Part shown: piece by piece, positions 26,659 to 36,404 of the stretch
How the letters are laid out: each line of letters opens with the position of its first letter
Numbering within the stretch: the stretch's first letter is position 1
NCBI RefSeq assembly: GCF_004118155.1
Contig: NZ_SAIQ01000004.1
Span: 124,001 to 188,000 of the forward strand
Source: Edaphocola flava
GTDB taxonomy: Bacteria > Bacteroidota > Bacteroidia > Chitinophagales > Chitinophagaceae
Length of the DNA stretch: 64,000 bases
Reading direction: 5' to 3'
Notes under the pieces: generated by a model
The model's input: the letters and a program-made list of their open reading frames with translations, nothing else
What the model was told of the DNA's origin: nothing
Databases searched by the model: none
Made by a program: the position numbers and the translations under genes

Positions 26659-28212
26659 CTATCTGCTGCTCATGCGCACAATCGGCACAATCACTTCTTC
26701 AAGACTCACCCCTCCATGTTGGAAGGTATTCTTGTAATAGTTTACAAAGTGATTATAATTGTTTGGATAGCAGAGGAATACATCTCCCTTCGCAAAGATA
26801 TATTTAGAATTTACATTCGGTTGTGGCAGGCCAGCCTGCTTAGGGTTGGTGATGTCAAATACATCCCGGCTTTCGTACTGCAGGTTTCTGCCATGCTTGT
26901 ATCGCAGGTTGGTCGTCGTGGCCCGGTCACCCACTACTTTGCTAGGCGATTTAACCCTTGTCGTTCCGTGATCTGTAGTGATGAACAGCTGAATATTTTT
27001 ATCAGCAATTTTCTTCAGTGCGCGGTACAGGGGAGAGTGTTCAAACCAGCTGGTGGTAAGGGAGCGGTAAGAAACCTCATCGCTGGCCAGCTCTTTAAGT
27101 ACCTCCATTTCCGTACGGGCATGAGAGAGCATATCTACGAAGTTATACACGATTACCGTCAGGTCATTCTGCAGGTAGTTATGGATGTTATCTTCCATAG
27201 ATTTACCGTCATCATTATTCGTGATTTTCAGGTAATCCCACTTAAGATTGTCTAATCTGAGTTTCTGTAACTGACCTTTTAAGAATGTTTTTTCATGCAG
27301 ATTTTTGCCACCATCTTCATCGTCGTTCTTCCACTCATTAGGATATTTTTTCTCAATCTCCAGCGGCATCATACCCGCAAATATTGCATTACGGCTATAT
27401 TGTGTAGAGGTGGGCAGAATACTGAAAAACATATCTTCATCTTCCGTGCGGAATTGCTCATTGATGATTGGGGCAATCGTTCTCCACTGATCGAAACGAA
27501 GGTTATCAATCAATACCACGAAGGTAGGTCTATCTTTGGTCAGGTATGGAGCGATCTTGTCGGCAAATACATTGTGCGACATGATCGGGATATCCTTAGT
27601 CGTTTTATTGATCCAGTCCAGGTAATTGCGGGATACGAATTTGAAAAATTCGGTATTGGCCTCCACTTTCTGGCTGTTGAATACCTCCAGCATTTCCGGA
27701 CTGTCACTTTTGCTCATTTCCAGTTCCCAGTATACAAGTTTTTTATACAGGTCCTTCCATTCACCCAGATCAGGGTTAGAGTTTAGGGTCATAAACAGGT
27801 TACGGAAATCTTTCTGGTATTCCGTAGTGGTCTTTTCAGAAACCAGTCGCTTGCCGTCAAATATTTTCTTTAAAGAAAGTAATACCTGGTTTGGATTTAC
27901 CGGTTTGATCAGGTAATCAGAAATCTGGCCGCCGATGGCCTCTTCCATAATATTCTCTGCCTCGTTTTTGGTTACCATTATAACCGGCAGGCTGGGGTAG
28001 AGCGTTTTGATCTGGCTCAGGGTCTCCAGGCCGGTCATACCGGGCATACTTTCGTCCAAGATGACCACTTCTGCCTGATGGCTTCTCAGGTGTTCCAACG
28101 CATCGTAACCATTCGTAAACGGGGTAACTTCGTAACCTTTATTTTTCAGGAATAATATCTGCGATTTCAGTGATTCGATTTCATCATCGACCCAAAGAAT
28201 ATTTGAATTCAT
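26659..28212 (-). CDS. porX: T9SS response regulator PorX (receiver + PglZ domain)
   Basis: PorX is the response regulator paired with PorY that controls and interacts with the type IX secretion system. The 517 residues start with a receiver domain (VDDE at 8-11, phospho-acceptor Asp53 in VVILDESMPG, and YLIKPVNPN). A helical linker follows, then a PglZ/alkaline-phosphatase-fold domain (about 205-517) with VVLIDNLRFDQWR, TSTQYSRNAIFAG and ITTDHGTTRV as probable zinc and nucleophile motifs. It stands alone here, as is usual for porX. At least three T9SS cargo proteins lie in this window (1404-3386, 5495-9013, 59758-60783). Confidence 0.95.
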   Translation of the reverse strand: MNSNILWVDDEIESLKSQILFLKNKGYEVTPFTNGYDALEHLRSHQAEVVILDESMPGMTGLETLSQIKTLYPSLPVIMVTKNEAENIMEEAIGGQISDYLIKPVNPNQVLLSLKKIFDGKRLVSEKTTTEYQKDFRNLFMTLNSNPDLGEWKDLYKKLVYWELEMSKSDSPEMLEVFNSQKVEANTEFFKFVSRNYLDWINKTTKDIPIMSHNVFADKIAPYLTKDRPTFVVLIDNLRFDQWRTIAPIINEQFRTEDEDMFFSILPTSTQYSRNAIFAGMMPLEIEKKYPNEWKNDDEDGGKNLHEKTFLKGQLQKLRLDNLKWDYLKITNNDDGKSMEDNIHNYLQNDLTVIVYNFVDMLSHARTEMEVLKELASDEVSYRSLTTSWFEHSPLYRALKKIADKNIQLFITTDHGTTRVKSPSKVVGDRATTTNLRYKHGRNLQYESRDVFDITNPKQAGLPQPNVNSKYIFAKGDVFLCYPNNYNHFVNYYKNTFQHGGVSLEEVIVPIVRMSSR

Positions 28213-28339
28213 ATAGTTGTGGATTGTTTTCTTGTTTTATAGCTTATAGACGTTAAATATCAAACATTTATTTTACTTTAAGTACTAATAAAAATACAAA
28301 ATGCCAGTATTCACCTATATTTTACAAGCCTGTAACGAA

Positions 28340-28365
28340 AAAAGCCATTCCGGAGAATGGCTTTT
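28340..28365 (-). terminator. Terminator of the PhaE-like gene
   Basis: 11-bp perfect arms (28340-28350, 28355-28365), a 4-base loop, then T residues on the minus strand. Confidence 0.88.
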
Positions 28366-28392
28366 CTGCTATATGATATAAATCTGTAAAGA

Positions 28393-29862
28393 CTATTTTT
28401 TGGTTACTTTCTTAGCGGCTTTACCTTCCACTTCAGCACCTTCTTCTTCTGTTTCAGGAATCTCATCGCTTACTTCCAGCATTTTTTCCAGCTGGCGTAC
28501 TTCTTTCTTCAGATCATAGATCGTTTTATATAACTCATCCAGTTCTGATTTAGTCGCAACCGGCATACCAGCCAGCATTTTTTCGGACTGCATATCCATT
28601 TCTTTACGGATCTTCAGTTGCAGTGAGCTAACTTCAGCCATCAGCTGGCTATACTCATCGCTTTCGAACAGAGATACATATACCTGGTCTCCAATGTTTA
28701 ACCACTCTTGATATAAAGCAGCAATATTGTTGATCTCAACACCGTTTTCGATCTTTCCGGTAATATTATCAGCCAGAGACTCGATTACTTTCTGACCTTG
28801 CTGATATACCATGAACTGCAGTTCTGCATTTTTGATATTGTAGATAGCAGTCTTATCCAGGATAGAAGACCATTCGCTTGCCGCTTTGGTAAACTGGTTA
28901 GGAGTAGCCATTTTAGTGAATGGAGCAGCAGACTCGCTCAGGTTTTGCTGCATCGCCTGGTACATATTCGTCATAGCAGAAAATACATTCTGACCGCCAA
29001 ATGGATTCATACCATTCATTGCTTCAGTAGCCTGCTGGTAAAAACTACGGCCTTGACCTGCAGCATCTTTTACATACTGGCTCATCATTTCAGTAGCCTG
29101 TTGCATGTAATTGCGGCTTTCGTCTGTATTGAAACCGAAATAGTTGTTCATCAGTTCTTTGTATGCTTCAAAGTTGAACGCTTTTTTGAACTGCTCAGCG
29201 TTGAAAGATTTGTCCTGGATAGATTTCCAGAATGGCAGCCACATTTCGTAAAATTTGCTGAAGCCAGACGTTACATTCATCATATTAGAGAATGCATCTT
29301 TGCTATTGTTATGCTGAAAGTTCTGAGAGAACTGAGAGAAAGATTGTTTCAGCAGATCGTTATACTGACCAAAGATGCCGTTCCAGTCAGACTGACCGTT
29401 AAAGCTGTTCATCGGGCTGAAAGACTGCATCAGGTTCATCCAGTTATTTGCAGTCTGGTATTTTTGAAACCAGCCATTCCAGTTGTTCATCATTTCCATT
29501 GGATTGAACTGGAACATTTTGTCAGCTGATGGAGTATGTTGTTTCATGAAAGACTGGTTTGTTTCCCAGGCTTTTTTAGCCATTTCTACCTGGTTGTTTA
29601 ACCAGTTTTGGTAAAAGGTACCTGCTTTTTCCATTTGTTCTTTAGCATTATTGGTTACCTGTTCTACTTTTTCTGCAGAACCGGAGAATGCTTTTTTCTG
29701 CTGCTCTAGCCAGTTTTTGTAGAACTCTTTACCCTTTTCCATGTTGTCGTTTACAAACGCATTGTTCTGGGTAGCCTGTTTAGTGGTTTCTACCATATTG
29801 TCCACCATTTTCTGTTGTGCTTCCAATACGGTTTCTACAAAATTTTTGTTTTCTGATGCCAT
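28393..29862 (-). CDS. PhaE-like (class III PHA synthase subunit E) protein
   Basis: 489 residues. The C-terminal part matches the PhaE family (PF09712): ALYQEWLNIGDQVYVSLFESDEY, given here in two parts as ALYQEWLNIG and DQVYVSLFESDEY, then MPVATKSELDELYKTIYDLK and KEVRQLEKMLE. PhaE pairs with PhaC in class III polyhydroxyalkanoate synthase. The N-terminal half is a low-complexity helical region rich in Asn, Gln, Met and Phe with repeated phasin-like segments (FYKNWLEQQKKAF and FYQNWLNNQVEMAKKAW), and the C-terminus is Glu/Lys-rich. No phaC, phaB or phaA is in the window. A granule-surface or phasin-like role is an alternative. A -7 box lies at 29917-29924. Confidence 0.75.
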   Translation of the reverse strand: MASENKNFVETVLEAQQKMVDNMVETTKQATQNNAFVNDNMEKGKEFYKNWLEQQKKAFSGSAEKVEQVTNNAKEQMEKAGTFYQNWLNNQVEMAKKAWETNQSFMKQHTPSADKMFQFNPMEMMNNWNGWFQKYQTANNWMNLMQSFSPMNSFNGQSDWNGIFGQYNDLLKQSFSQFSQNFQHNNSKDAFSNMMNVTSGFSKFYEMWLPFWKSIQDKSFNAEQFKKAFNFEAYKELMNNYFGFNTDESRNYMQQATEMMSQYVKDAAGQGRSFYQQATEAMNGMNPFGGQNVFSAMTNMYQAMQQNLSESAAPFTKMATPNQFTKAASEWSSILDKTAIYNIKNAELQFMVYQQGQKVIESLADNITGKIENGVEINNIAALYQEWLNIGDQVYVSLFESDEYSQLMAEVSSLQLKIRKEMDMQSEKMLAGMPVATKSELDELYKTIYDLKKEVRQLEKMLEVSDEIPETEEEGAEVEGKAAKKVTKK

Positions 29863-30189
29863 AGCTAATAAGTTTTTTAATATGAATAATGTGGTTAAGT
29901 ATCAAAATGAATGAGGCAAAAGTATTATGGTTTTTTTTAATAGGCAAACAGATCAACGTTAAATCTATATTTCTTTTTAATTTATTTAAATATGTAATAT
30001 GTAAATGTTTTTATACTAATAACTATCAAATTTTATAAATATATAATAAGTAAATTATAAGCTATTTAGCTTATAATTTATGCTAAAATTTAATATTCCC
30101 TTCATTTGCAGTAAGATATGTTCATTATGAAGAAAATCTTAACAGTTAAAATATCCCCATAACGGGGAACTTTTATATCTTCGGAAGCT
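29863..30189. other. AT-rich divergent intergenic region
   Basis: No gene seen. It holds the -7 box TACTTTTG on the minus strand (29917-29924), a perfect inverted repeat with 13-bp arms and a 4-base loop (30051-30063, 30068-30080), and a short CCCC-ATAAC-GGGG hairpin near 30160. A near-consensus TATCTTCG lies just before the serine hydrolase gene. Confidence 0.6.
29917..29924 (-). promoter_or_regulatory. -7 box TACTTTTG of the PhaE-like gene
   Basis: Exact TAnnTTTG match on the minus strand, 54 bases before the ATG. Confidence 0.55.
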
Positions 30190-31533
30190 ATGAATTCTTT
30201 ACTCCCTGACCCAATTAAAATTTCAGTACTGGCCGGTTTATTATTCGGCGCTACCATTACTCAAACATATGCACAAAACCTGGACACGGCAAAGCTGAAC
30301 CAGTATTTTGCCACCCTGGAAACAAATAATAAGTTCATGGGATCTGTTGCCATAGCTAAAGATGGCAAAGTCCTGTATACCAGATCTGTAGGGTATTCCG
30401 ACGTAGATCAGAAAGTACCTTTGCAGCAAAGACCTCATCTGCATATCGGTTCCATTTCCAAAATGTTTACAGCAACGATGATCATGCAGGCGGTGGAAGA
30501 AAAAAAGCTCAGCCTGGATACTAAACTGTCTGCATATTTTCCCAAAGTAAAGAATGCAGATCAGATCAGTATAGATCAATTGTTACGCCACCAGAGCGGT
30601 ATACATAACTTTACCAGCGACGATGACTACCAGAAATGGTATACACAGCCTCAGGCTCCTGGCGCAATGCAGCAGCGCATTGAGGGTCTGGAAAGTGATT
30701 TTGCACCAGGTGAAACAACAAAATACAGCAATACCAATTATGTATTGCTCAGCCTGATCCTGGAAAAAATATATAAAAAGCCATATGCCGATTTGCTGAA
30801 GCAGAAGATTGTTACTCCGCTGGGGCTGAAAGACACTTACTATGGCGGCAAAATAGATACTAAAAAAGGAGAAGCATACTCTTATAATTATACTAATCGC
30901 TGGGAAAAGGAAGCCGAGACAGACCCTTCCGTACCCTTAGGGGCAGGTGGGGTAGTATCGACACCAGCAGATCTCATCCGTTTTGAGGAAGGTATATTCA
31001 GCACAAAGCTGGTGAAGCCGGAAACGCTGGAACAGATGAAGACCAAAAAAGATGTATTTGGTATTGGTATGTTTGCATTTCCTTTTAACGAAAAGCAAGG
31101 CTATGGCCATGATGGCGCTATTGATGGCTTTTCTTCAATGGTCGGCTATTTCCCGGACGACAAGGTCTCTTTCTCCTTTATATCCAACGGAAGTAATTAT
31201 GTCAATAATAATATCACTATCGTATTGTGTCAGGCTGCCTTTCAGCAACCTTTCGAAATACCTGTGTTCACTACCTATGCCGTTACCGAAGCAGAACTCG
31301 CACAATATGAGGGCGTATATGCCGTAGAAGGGGCACCGATGAAGATTACGTTCAAAAGGGATAAAGATGTACTGACCGCACAGGCTACCGGGCAGCCGGC
31401 CATGCCCTTGACCGCTACTGCCAAGAATCAGTTCAGCTTTGAGCAGGCGGCGGCTGTATTCGAGTTTGATCCCGCAGCAAAAACCATGACGCTGAAGCAG
31501 GGTGGTGGCAGCTTTACCTTTACTAAAGAGTAA
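30190..31533 (+). CDS. Periplasmic serine hydrolase (class C beta-lactamase family)
   Basis: 447 residues with a signal peptide (to about 28, ending in TYAQ). Family PF00144 motifs are present: SxxK in GSISKMFTATM (Ser near 89), YxN in TKYSNTNYVL (about 182), and an HxG-type GHDGAIDGF (about 304). The family includes beta-lactamases, DD-peptidases and esterases. A C-terminal lipocalin-like beta domain (LAQYEGVYAVEGAPMKITF onward) is typical of peptidase/esterase members rather than resistance enzymes. Substrate unknown. It is followed 33 bases later by the thioredoxin gene. Confidence 0.88.
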   Translation: MNSLLPDPIKISVLAGLLFGATITQTYAQNLDTAKLNQYFATLETNNKFMGSVAIAKDGKVLYTRSVGYSDVDQKVPLQQRPHLHIGSISKMFTATMIMQAVEEKKLSLDTKLSAYFPKVKNADQISIDQLLRHQSGIHNFTSDDDYQKWYTQPQAPGAMQQRIEGLESDFAPGETTKYSNTNYVLLSLILEKIYKKPYADLLKQKIVTPLGLKDTYYGGKIDTKKGEAYSYNYTNRWEKEAETDPSVPLGAGGVVSTPADLIRFEEGIFSTKLVKPETLEQMKTKKDVFGIGMFAFPFNEKQGYGHDGAIDGFSSMVGYFPDDKVSFSFISNGSNYVNNNITIVLCQAAFQQPFEIPVFTTYAVTEAELAQYEGVYAVEGAPMKITFKRDKDVLTAQATGQPAMPLTATAKNQFSFEQAAAVFEFDPAAKTMTLKQGGGSFTFTKE

Positions 31534-31566
31534 ACTATTGTATACAACAGGAATTAATTAATATAA

Positions 31567-32085
31567 ATGAAGAAGATTTTTGGTCTGGGCATCTTAATGG
31601 CCACTGCGGCGAGCCTGCAGGCACAGAAAAAGCCCGAAGTGATGAAAACAGGTTTCAGCAAAGAAGCCCTGACCCAATACGTATATACACCTGGTGGCGA
31701 TTCCCTCACCATGGGCGATGTATTGAAGAAGCATAAGAAAGAAACAGTAGTACTCGATCTCTGGGCCGGGTGGTGCAAAGATTGTATTGCCGTAATGGAG
31801 GAAAGCAAGGCTTTGTCTCAGAAATACCCCAAAGCGGCCTTTATTTATTTGTCACTGGACCGTTCCGATAGCGCCTGGAAGTCCAGTATGGCGAAGCATG
31901 GACTGGCAGGAAAAGAGAATTATTGGTTTAAAGCCGGCTGGAAAAATAAGTTCAATAATTACATAGACCTGAACTGGATTCCAAGATATATGGTCTTGAC
32001 TACCAAGGGGAAAATAGGAGCATACTACATTGTAAAACCCGATGAGCCACAGCTGATCGAACTGCTGGAGCAAAGCAATAAGTAA
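31567..32085 (+). CDS. Periplasmic thioredoxin-like protein (CxxC)
   Basis: 172 residues with a signal peptide (MKKIFGLGILMATAASLQAQ). The thioredoxin/TlpA-type active site is intact: LDLWAGWCKDCIAVMEE (about 62-78), and WIPRYMV carries the cis-Pro segment. It is expected to act in disulfide reduction or thiol exchange in the periplasm. The dsbD gene 77 bases downstream is a natural electron source, so the two probably work together. Confidence 0.88.
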   Translation: MKKIFGLGILMATAASLQAQKKPEVMKTGFSKEALTQYVYTPGGDSLTMGDVLKKHKKETVVLDLWAGWCKDCIAVMEESKALSQKYPKAAFIYLSLDRSDSAWKSSMAKHGLAGKENYWFKAGWKNKFNNYIDLNWIPRYMVLTTKGKIGAYYIVKPDEPQLIELLEQSNK

Positions 32086-32162
32086 AATGGCATGACCAAG
32101 TATTAAATTTATTTTACTAAATTGCAAAACCAAAAAAATTACATACCGTTTATTTTACATTA

Positions 32163-34301
32163 ATGAAAAGAATTCTATTCTTGTTCGCGGCACTCTTGTT
32201 CACCGTCGCAACTCAGGCCCAGATCGTTAAAGACCCTACTAACTGGTCTTTCGAAGTAAAAAAGAAAGGTGATAATAAATATGACCTTGTCTTTAAACTG
32301 AAGCTGGCTGAACACTGGCATATCTGGTCCTTCAACCCTGGTGGTGATGGATTATTAGTGCCACCTCGTTTTAAATTCAATCCGAATAAGGATGTGAAAA
32401 TAGTAGGAAAGACTTCTGAAAACGGTAACAAGATCAGCAAAGATTTTGACGGAGAAGAAGGTCTGGAGCACTACTTCGAACATAATGTAAGCTATATACA
32501 GTCTGTAGAGGTTAAAGGCAATACGAAAGTAGCCGGTACATATACATACCAGGTTTGTGATGAATCACAATGCTTACCTCCTAAAACCAAATCATTTTCT
32601 TTTGATATCACAGATGCTGTTGCCGTAAACGATACGACCAAAACCGATGCAGACACCGCGGGTAGCGCTATGGCTGCCGCCGGTACTGATACCGTACAGG
32701 ACCAGCCGGCAGCTTCTGTGGCACAAACGGCCGCACCTGCAGATAAAGATGCGGATAAAGATAAATCCAAGTCTGATGGCAATGGTGACAACAAAGTGAT
32801 TCCGGAATCGCTGTGGATGATCTTCCTGGCAGGTCTGGGTGCCGGTCTGGCAGCAGTAGTTACACCATGTATCTATTCTATGATTCCGATTACGGTAAGC
32901 TTCTTTACCAAGAAAGTGTCCAGCCGTTCTCAGGGGCTGAAATATGCATTGGTATATTCTCTTTCTATCATTATCATCTTCGCAATACTGGGTATGGCTA
33001 TTACGGCTATTTTCGGGGGCAATGCGCTGAACAACCTGTCGACCAACTGGATCGCCAACCTGTTCTTCTTCGCTGTATTCCTGATCTTTGCCTTCTCCTT
33101 CCTGGGTGCGTTCGAACTGACTTTACCTTCTTCCTGGACCAATAAGATCGGCTCTAAATCCAATGCCAACAGTTATGGTGGTATCTTCTTTATGGCACTG
33201 ACACTGGTTATCGTGTCTTTCTCCTGTACTTCTGCCTTTATTGGTGGTATTGCCGTACTGGCGAGCAAGGGTGGTCGTGTAGGTCCGCTTGTAGGCTTCT
33301 CCAGCTTCGGTCTGGGTATTGCTTTACCATTTGCCTTATTTGCGATGTTCCCTTCTTACCTGAAGAACCTGGAAAAACCAGGCGGATGGCAGAATGCGGT
33401 AAAAGTAACTTTAGGTTTTGTGGAGTTAGGTCTTGCCCTGAAATTCTTATCCAATGCCGATTTGTCCAGAGGATGGCGTTTACTGGACCGCGAGATCTTT
33501 ATCGCGATCTGGGTAATCCTGGCTATTTTACTGGGTATCTACCTGTTGGGTAAGCTGCGCTTCAAACATGATTCAGAACTGCCTAAAAATCACTTTGGTG
33601 TAGAATACCTGGGTGTGCCTAGATTATTACTGGCCTTATCTGCACTGGCCTTTGCCGTATACCTGATTCCGGGTATGTGGGGTGCTCCGCTGAAAGCAGT
33701 GAGCTCTTTCGTACCGCCAATGGGTACACAGGATTTCATCATAGGTAGCGGCGGTAGTACTGCTGCAGCTGGCGGGCATGATGGCCTTGATGGTATAAAA
33801 CCGGTAAAATTTGTAGACAAACTGGCGATTTATGAGCCGGAAGTAGCTAAGAAATATGGTCTGGTTACTTTCTTCGATCTGGAAGAGGCGAAAGCCGCAG
33901 CGAAGAAACTGAACAAGCCGCTGATGCTGGACTTTACAGGCATCAACTGTATCAATTGCCGTAAGATGGAAGGCCAGGTATGGTCCGATCCACAGGTGAT
34001 GAAGATGCTGAAAGAAGACTTCGTGATTGTTTCTTTATACTGCGATTTTGACGGAGAAGTATTGCCGGAAGCAGAACAGTATGATTCTAAAATATTAGGT
34101 GCAAGAGTAGTAACGGTAGGCGATAAGAATGAAGATTTCCAGGCTACCCGTTTCAACTCCAATACACAGCCTTACTACTTCTTCATTGATGAGAACGATG
34201 TACAGCTGCATCCTAAAGGATACCAATACGATCCTTCTGTGTCAAAATTCATACAACACTTAAATGAAGTGAAGGCCAAATACAAAAGCCTGCATCCTTA
34301 A
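32163..34301 (+). CDS. dsbD: Thiol:disulfide interchange protein DsbD
   Basis: DsbD moves electrons from cytoplasmic thioredoxin to periplasmic thiol proteins. The 712 residues show all three parts: an N-terminal periplasmic domain (about 22-150) with the cysteine pair CDESQC; about eight membrane helices (220-520) with the two redox cysteines in VVTPCIYSMIP and VSFSCTSAFIGG; and a C-terminal thioredoxin domain with FTGINCINCRKM (about 593-604) ending at residue 712. A Thr/Ala/Asp-rich linker (about 155-215) joins the first two parts. It follows a periplasmic thioredoxin gene. Confidence 0.94.
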   Translation: MKRILFLFAALLFTVATQAQIVKDPTNWSFEVKKKGDNKYDLVFKLKLAEHWHIWSFNPGGDGLLVPPRFKFNPNKDVKIVGKTSENGNKISKDFDGEEGLEHYFEHNVSYIQSVEVKGNTKVAGTYTYQVCDESQCLPPKTKSFSFDITDAVAVNDTTKTDADTAGSAMAAAGTDTVQDQPAASVAQTAAPADKDADKDKSKSDGNGDNKVIPESLWMIFLAGLGAGLAAVVTPCIYSMIPITVSFFTKKVSSRSQGLKYALVYSLSIIIIFAILGMAITAIFGGNALNNLSTNWIANLFFFAVFLIFAFSFLGAFELTLPSSWTNKIGSKSNANSYGGIFFMALTLVIVSFSCTSAFIGGIAVLASKGGRVGPLVGFSSFGLGIALPFALFAMFPSYLKNLEKPGGWQNAVKVTLGFVELGLALKFLSNADLSRGWRLLDREIFIAIWVILAILLGIYLLGKLRFKHDSELPKNHFGVEYLGVPRLLLALSALAFAVYLIPGMWGAPLKAVSSFVPPMGTQDFIIGSGGSTAAAGGHDGLDGIKPVKFVDKLAIYEPEVAKKYGLVTFFDLEEAKAAAKKLNKPLMLDFTGINCINCRKMEGQVWSDPQVMKMLKEDFVIVSLYCDFDGEVLPEAEQYDSKILGARVVTVGDKNEDFQATRFNSNTQPYYFFIDENDVQLHPKGYQYDPSVSKFIQHLNEVKAKYKSLHP

Positions 34302-34321
34302 TACAAACTGATTACATAATG

Positions 34322-34367
34322 ATGTTGCCTGTCTGCCGGTCCCGATCGGAAAGCAGGCAACATTTTT
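34322..34367 (+). terminator. Terminator of dsbD
   Basis: 10-bp perfect arms (34322-34331, 34354-34363) with a 22-base loop that can pair internally, then five T residues. Confidence 0.85.
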
Positions 34368-34391
34368 AGTCTTACTTGTCCCGCATTGTTT

Positions 34392-36353
34392 ATGTCTTAT
34401 TTCCGTCTTACCCTGCGTTCCATCCTGTTGCATGTTTTATTGCTGCTCCTGGCCTATGCTATATTCCGGGGGCTGTTTTATGCGTTTAACTATGATGAGA
34501 TCGGTGCAGTAAGTAGGGCAGAATGGGGACAGGCATTGCAGGGAGGTCTCAGATTCGATCTGTCGGCCATTGCTTTCATCAATAGTCTGTGGATATTGCT
34601 GATGCTGATTTTTTCCGGGCATAAGCCTGGCAAGGTATGGCGCCGGGTGATCGAATGGGCTTTCTGGCTACCCAATATCGTGGCTATTTTGTTTGAAGTA
34701 AGCGACTGGGTATACTTCCGTTTTAACCGCAAGCGCGCTACCATAGAGATCTTCGACCTGATCTTCACCAAAGGCGATTTTGTCAGCATACTGCCGGGCT
34801 ATATTGTATCTTACTGGTATGTGCCTTTATTGGCTGTTGTATTGATCGGCCTGCTATGGTACGGTCACCGCAGGATCAACAGGGTTATTGGTGCGCAATA
34901 TGACTTATTTGAACAATTAAGATTCCCTAAACTAAAGGGCAAAAAATACTTCGGGACCAAGCTCGTCATGATTGCACTTACCGCCGGACTGGTAGTACTG
35001 GCCATGCGGGGAGGCACTCAGTTGGTACCAGTAAATGCACGCAATGCCATCAGCTACCTGCCGGTAGAAAAAATAGGGCTGGTGCTGAATACACCTTTCA
35101 GTATTATTACTTCTGCAGAGAGCAGCCGACTGAAAGAGTATGAATTTATGTCCGCCGAAGAGGCCGATAAACTCATTCACCCGGTTAAGCAATATGCAAC
35201 AGATCAGCCCTTTCAGCGGAAGAATGTAGTGGTGATCATCCTGGAAAGTTTTTCCCGCGTATTTACCGGGTTGGGTGATGCCCACAGTTACACTCCCTTT
35301 CTGGACAGCCTGAGCAGAAATAGCATAGCCTATACCAATGCTTATGCAAACGGACTACGCTCCAATGAGGGTATTCCTGCTATCCTTTCCGGCATACCTG
35401 CCATGATGCAGGGACCGATCATTACCTCTGTGTACAGCAATAATAAGTTTACTTCTATTGCTGGCCTGCTGCAGGAAGAAGGCTATAAAACCGCATTCTT
35501 TCACGGAGGCACCAATGGCAGTATGGGCTTTGATACCTATGCAGCCAATGCAGGTTTTGAACAGTATTTTGGTCGCTATGAGTATCATAATGAAAAAGAC
35601 TATGATGGCACCTGGGGGATTTATGATGAGCCCTTTCTGCAATTTGTTTCAAAGCAGTTAAGTGCTATGCCGCAACCATTTATGGGAGCTGTGTTTACAC
35701 TATCCTCTCATCCGCCCTTTAGCATTCCGGCACAGTATGCCGGCAAGTTCCCGCAAGGGCGTTTGGGTATAGAGGCCAGTATCGGCTATACCGATTATGC
35801 CCTGCGTCGCTTTTTTGAAACCGCATCCCGCCAATCCTGGTATAACAATACGGTTTTTGTCATTACGGCAGACCACTGTTCGCCATTTGCGCCGGATCGT
35901 TTTTATACCGATTTTCTGGGCCGTTACCAGGTGCCGGTCATCCTGTTCGATCCGCAACAGCATACACAGTCCAGGAGAGATAGTATCCTTGTACAACAGA
36001 TTGATATTCTGCCTACTGTTATGGATTACCTGCATTACCATAAGCCGTTTTTTGCCTTTGGTAACAGTGCGCTGGATACAGCTGCGCCGCGCTATTTCAT
36101 TACCAATCTCAGTGGCAATTACAATACAATTATCGGCGACTGGCATATGAAAACGCAAGAGACAGATATTAAAGAAGTATACCGCTTTCCGGCCGATATG
36201 AAAGACCAGCAGAACATCTTTACACAGGTGCAGGCTACAGATACCTTTTACAACCGCCAGCGATACCTGCAGGCCTTGTTGCAGTTATTCAACCATAGTG
36301 TGATCCATAACCAGATGCACTGCGAAACCTATCCAATAAATATCTCCCGATAA
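34392..36353 (+). CDS. LTA synthase/sulfatase-family membrane phosphotransferase
   Basis: 653 residues: five N-terminal membrane helices (to about 180) and a large extracytoplasmic sulfatase-fold domain. Seen: NVVVIILESFSRVFTG, ANGLRSNEGIPAILSGIPAM (nucleophile position as Ser near 323), FFHGGTNGSMGFD, and the metal site ITADHCSPF (about 495). LtaS proteins in Gram-positives polymerise glycerol phosphate; in Gram-negative Bacteroidota the relatives are thought to modify lipid or glycan head groups. Substrate unknown. The ATG at 34392 (MSYFRLTLRS) is preferred to the upstream TTG. Confidence 0.88.
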   Translation: MSYFRLTLRSILLHVLLLLLAYAIFRGLFYAFNYDEIGAVSRAEWGQALQGGLRFDLSAIAFINSLWILLMLIFSGHKPGKVWRRVIEWAFWLPNIVAILFEVSDWVYFRFNRKRATIEIFDLIFTKGDFVSILPGYIVSYWYVPLLAVVLIGLLWYGHRRINRVIGAQYDLFEQLRFPKLKGKKYFGTKLVMIALTAGLVVLAMRGGTQLVPVNARNAISYLPVEKIGLVLNTPFSIITSAESSRLKEYEFMSAEEADKLIHPVKQYATDQPFQRKNVVVIILESFSRVFTGLGDAHSYTPFLDSLSRNSIAYTNAYANGLRSNEGIPAILSGIPAMMQGPIITSVYSNNKFTSIAGLLQEEGYKTAFFHGGTNGSMGFDTYAANAGFEQYFGRYEYHNEKDYDGTWGIYDEPFLQFVSKQLSAMPQPFMGAVFTLSSHPPFSIPAQYAGKFPQGRLGIEASIGYTDYALRRFFETASRQSWYNNTVFVITADHCSPFAPDRFYTDFLGRYQVPVILFDPQQHTQSRRDSILVQQIDILPTVMDYLHYHKPFFAFGNSALDTAAPRYFITNLSGNYNTIIGDWHMKTQETDIKEVYRFPADMKDQQNIFTQVQATDTFYNRQRYLQALLQLFNHSVIHNQMHCETYPINISR

Positions 36354-36366
36354 GCCGTATTTATTC

Positions 36367-36374
36367 TATTTTTG
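36367..36374 (+). promoter_or_regulatory. -7 box TATTTTTG of the phosphoribosyltransferase gene
   Basis: Exact TAnnTTTG match 30 bases before the ATG at 36405. Confidence 0.55.
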
Positions 36375-36404
36375 TAGACAAGCAACAAAACGATTTATCA
36401 AACA

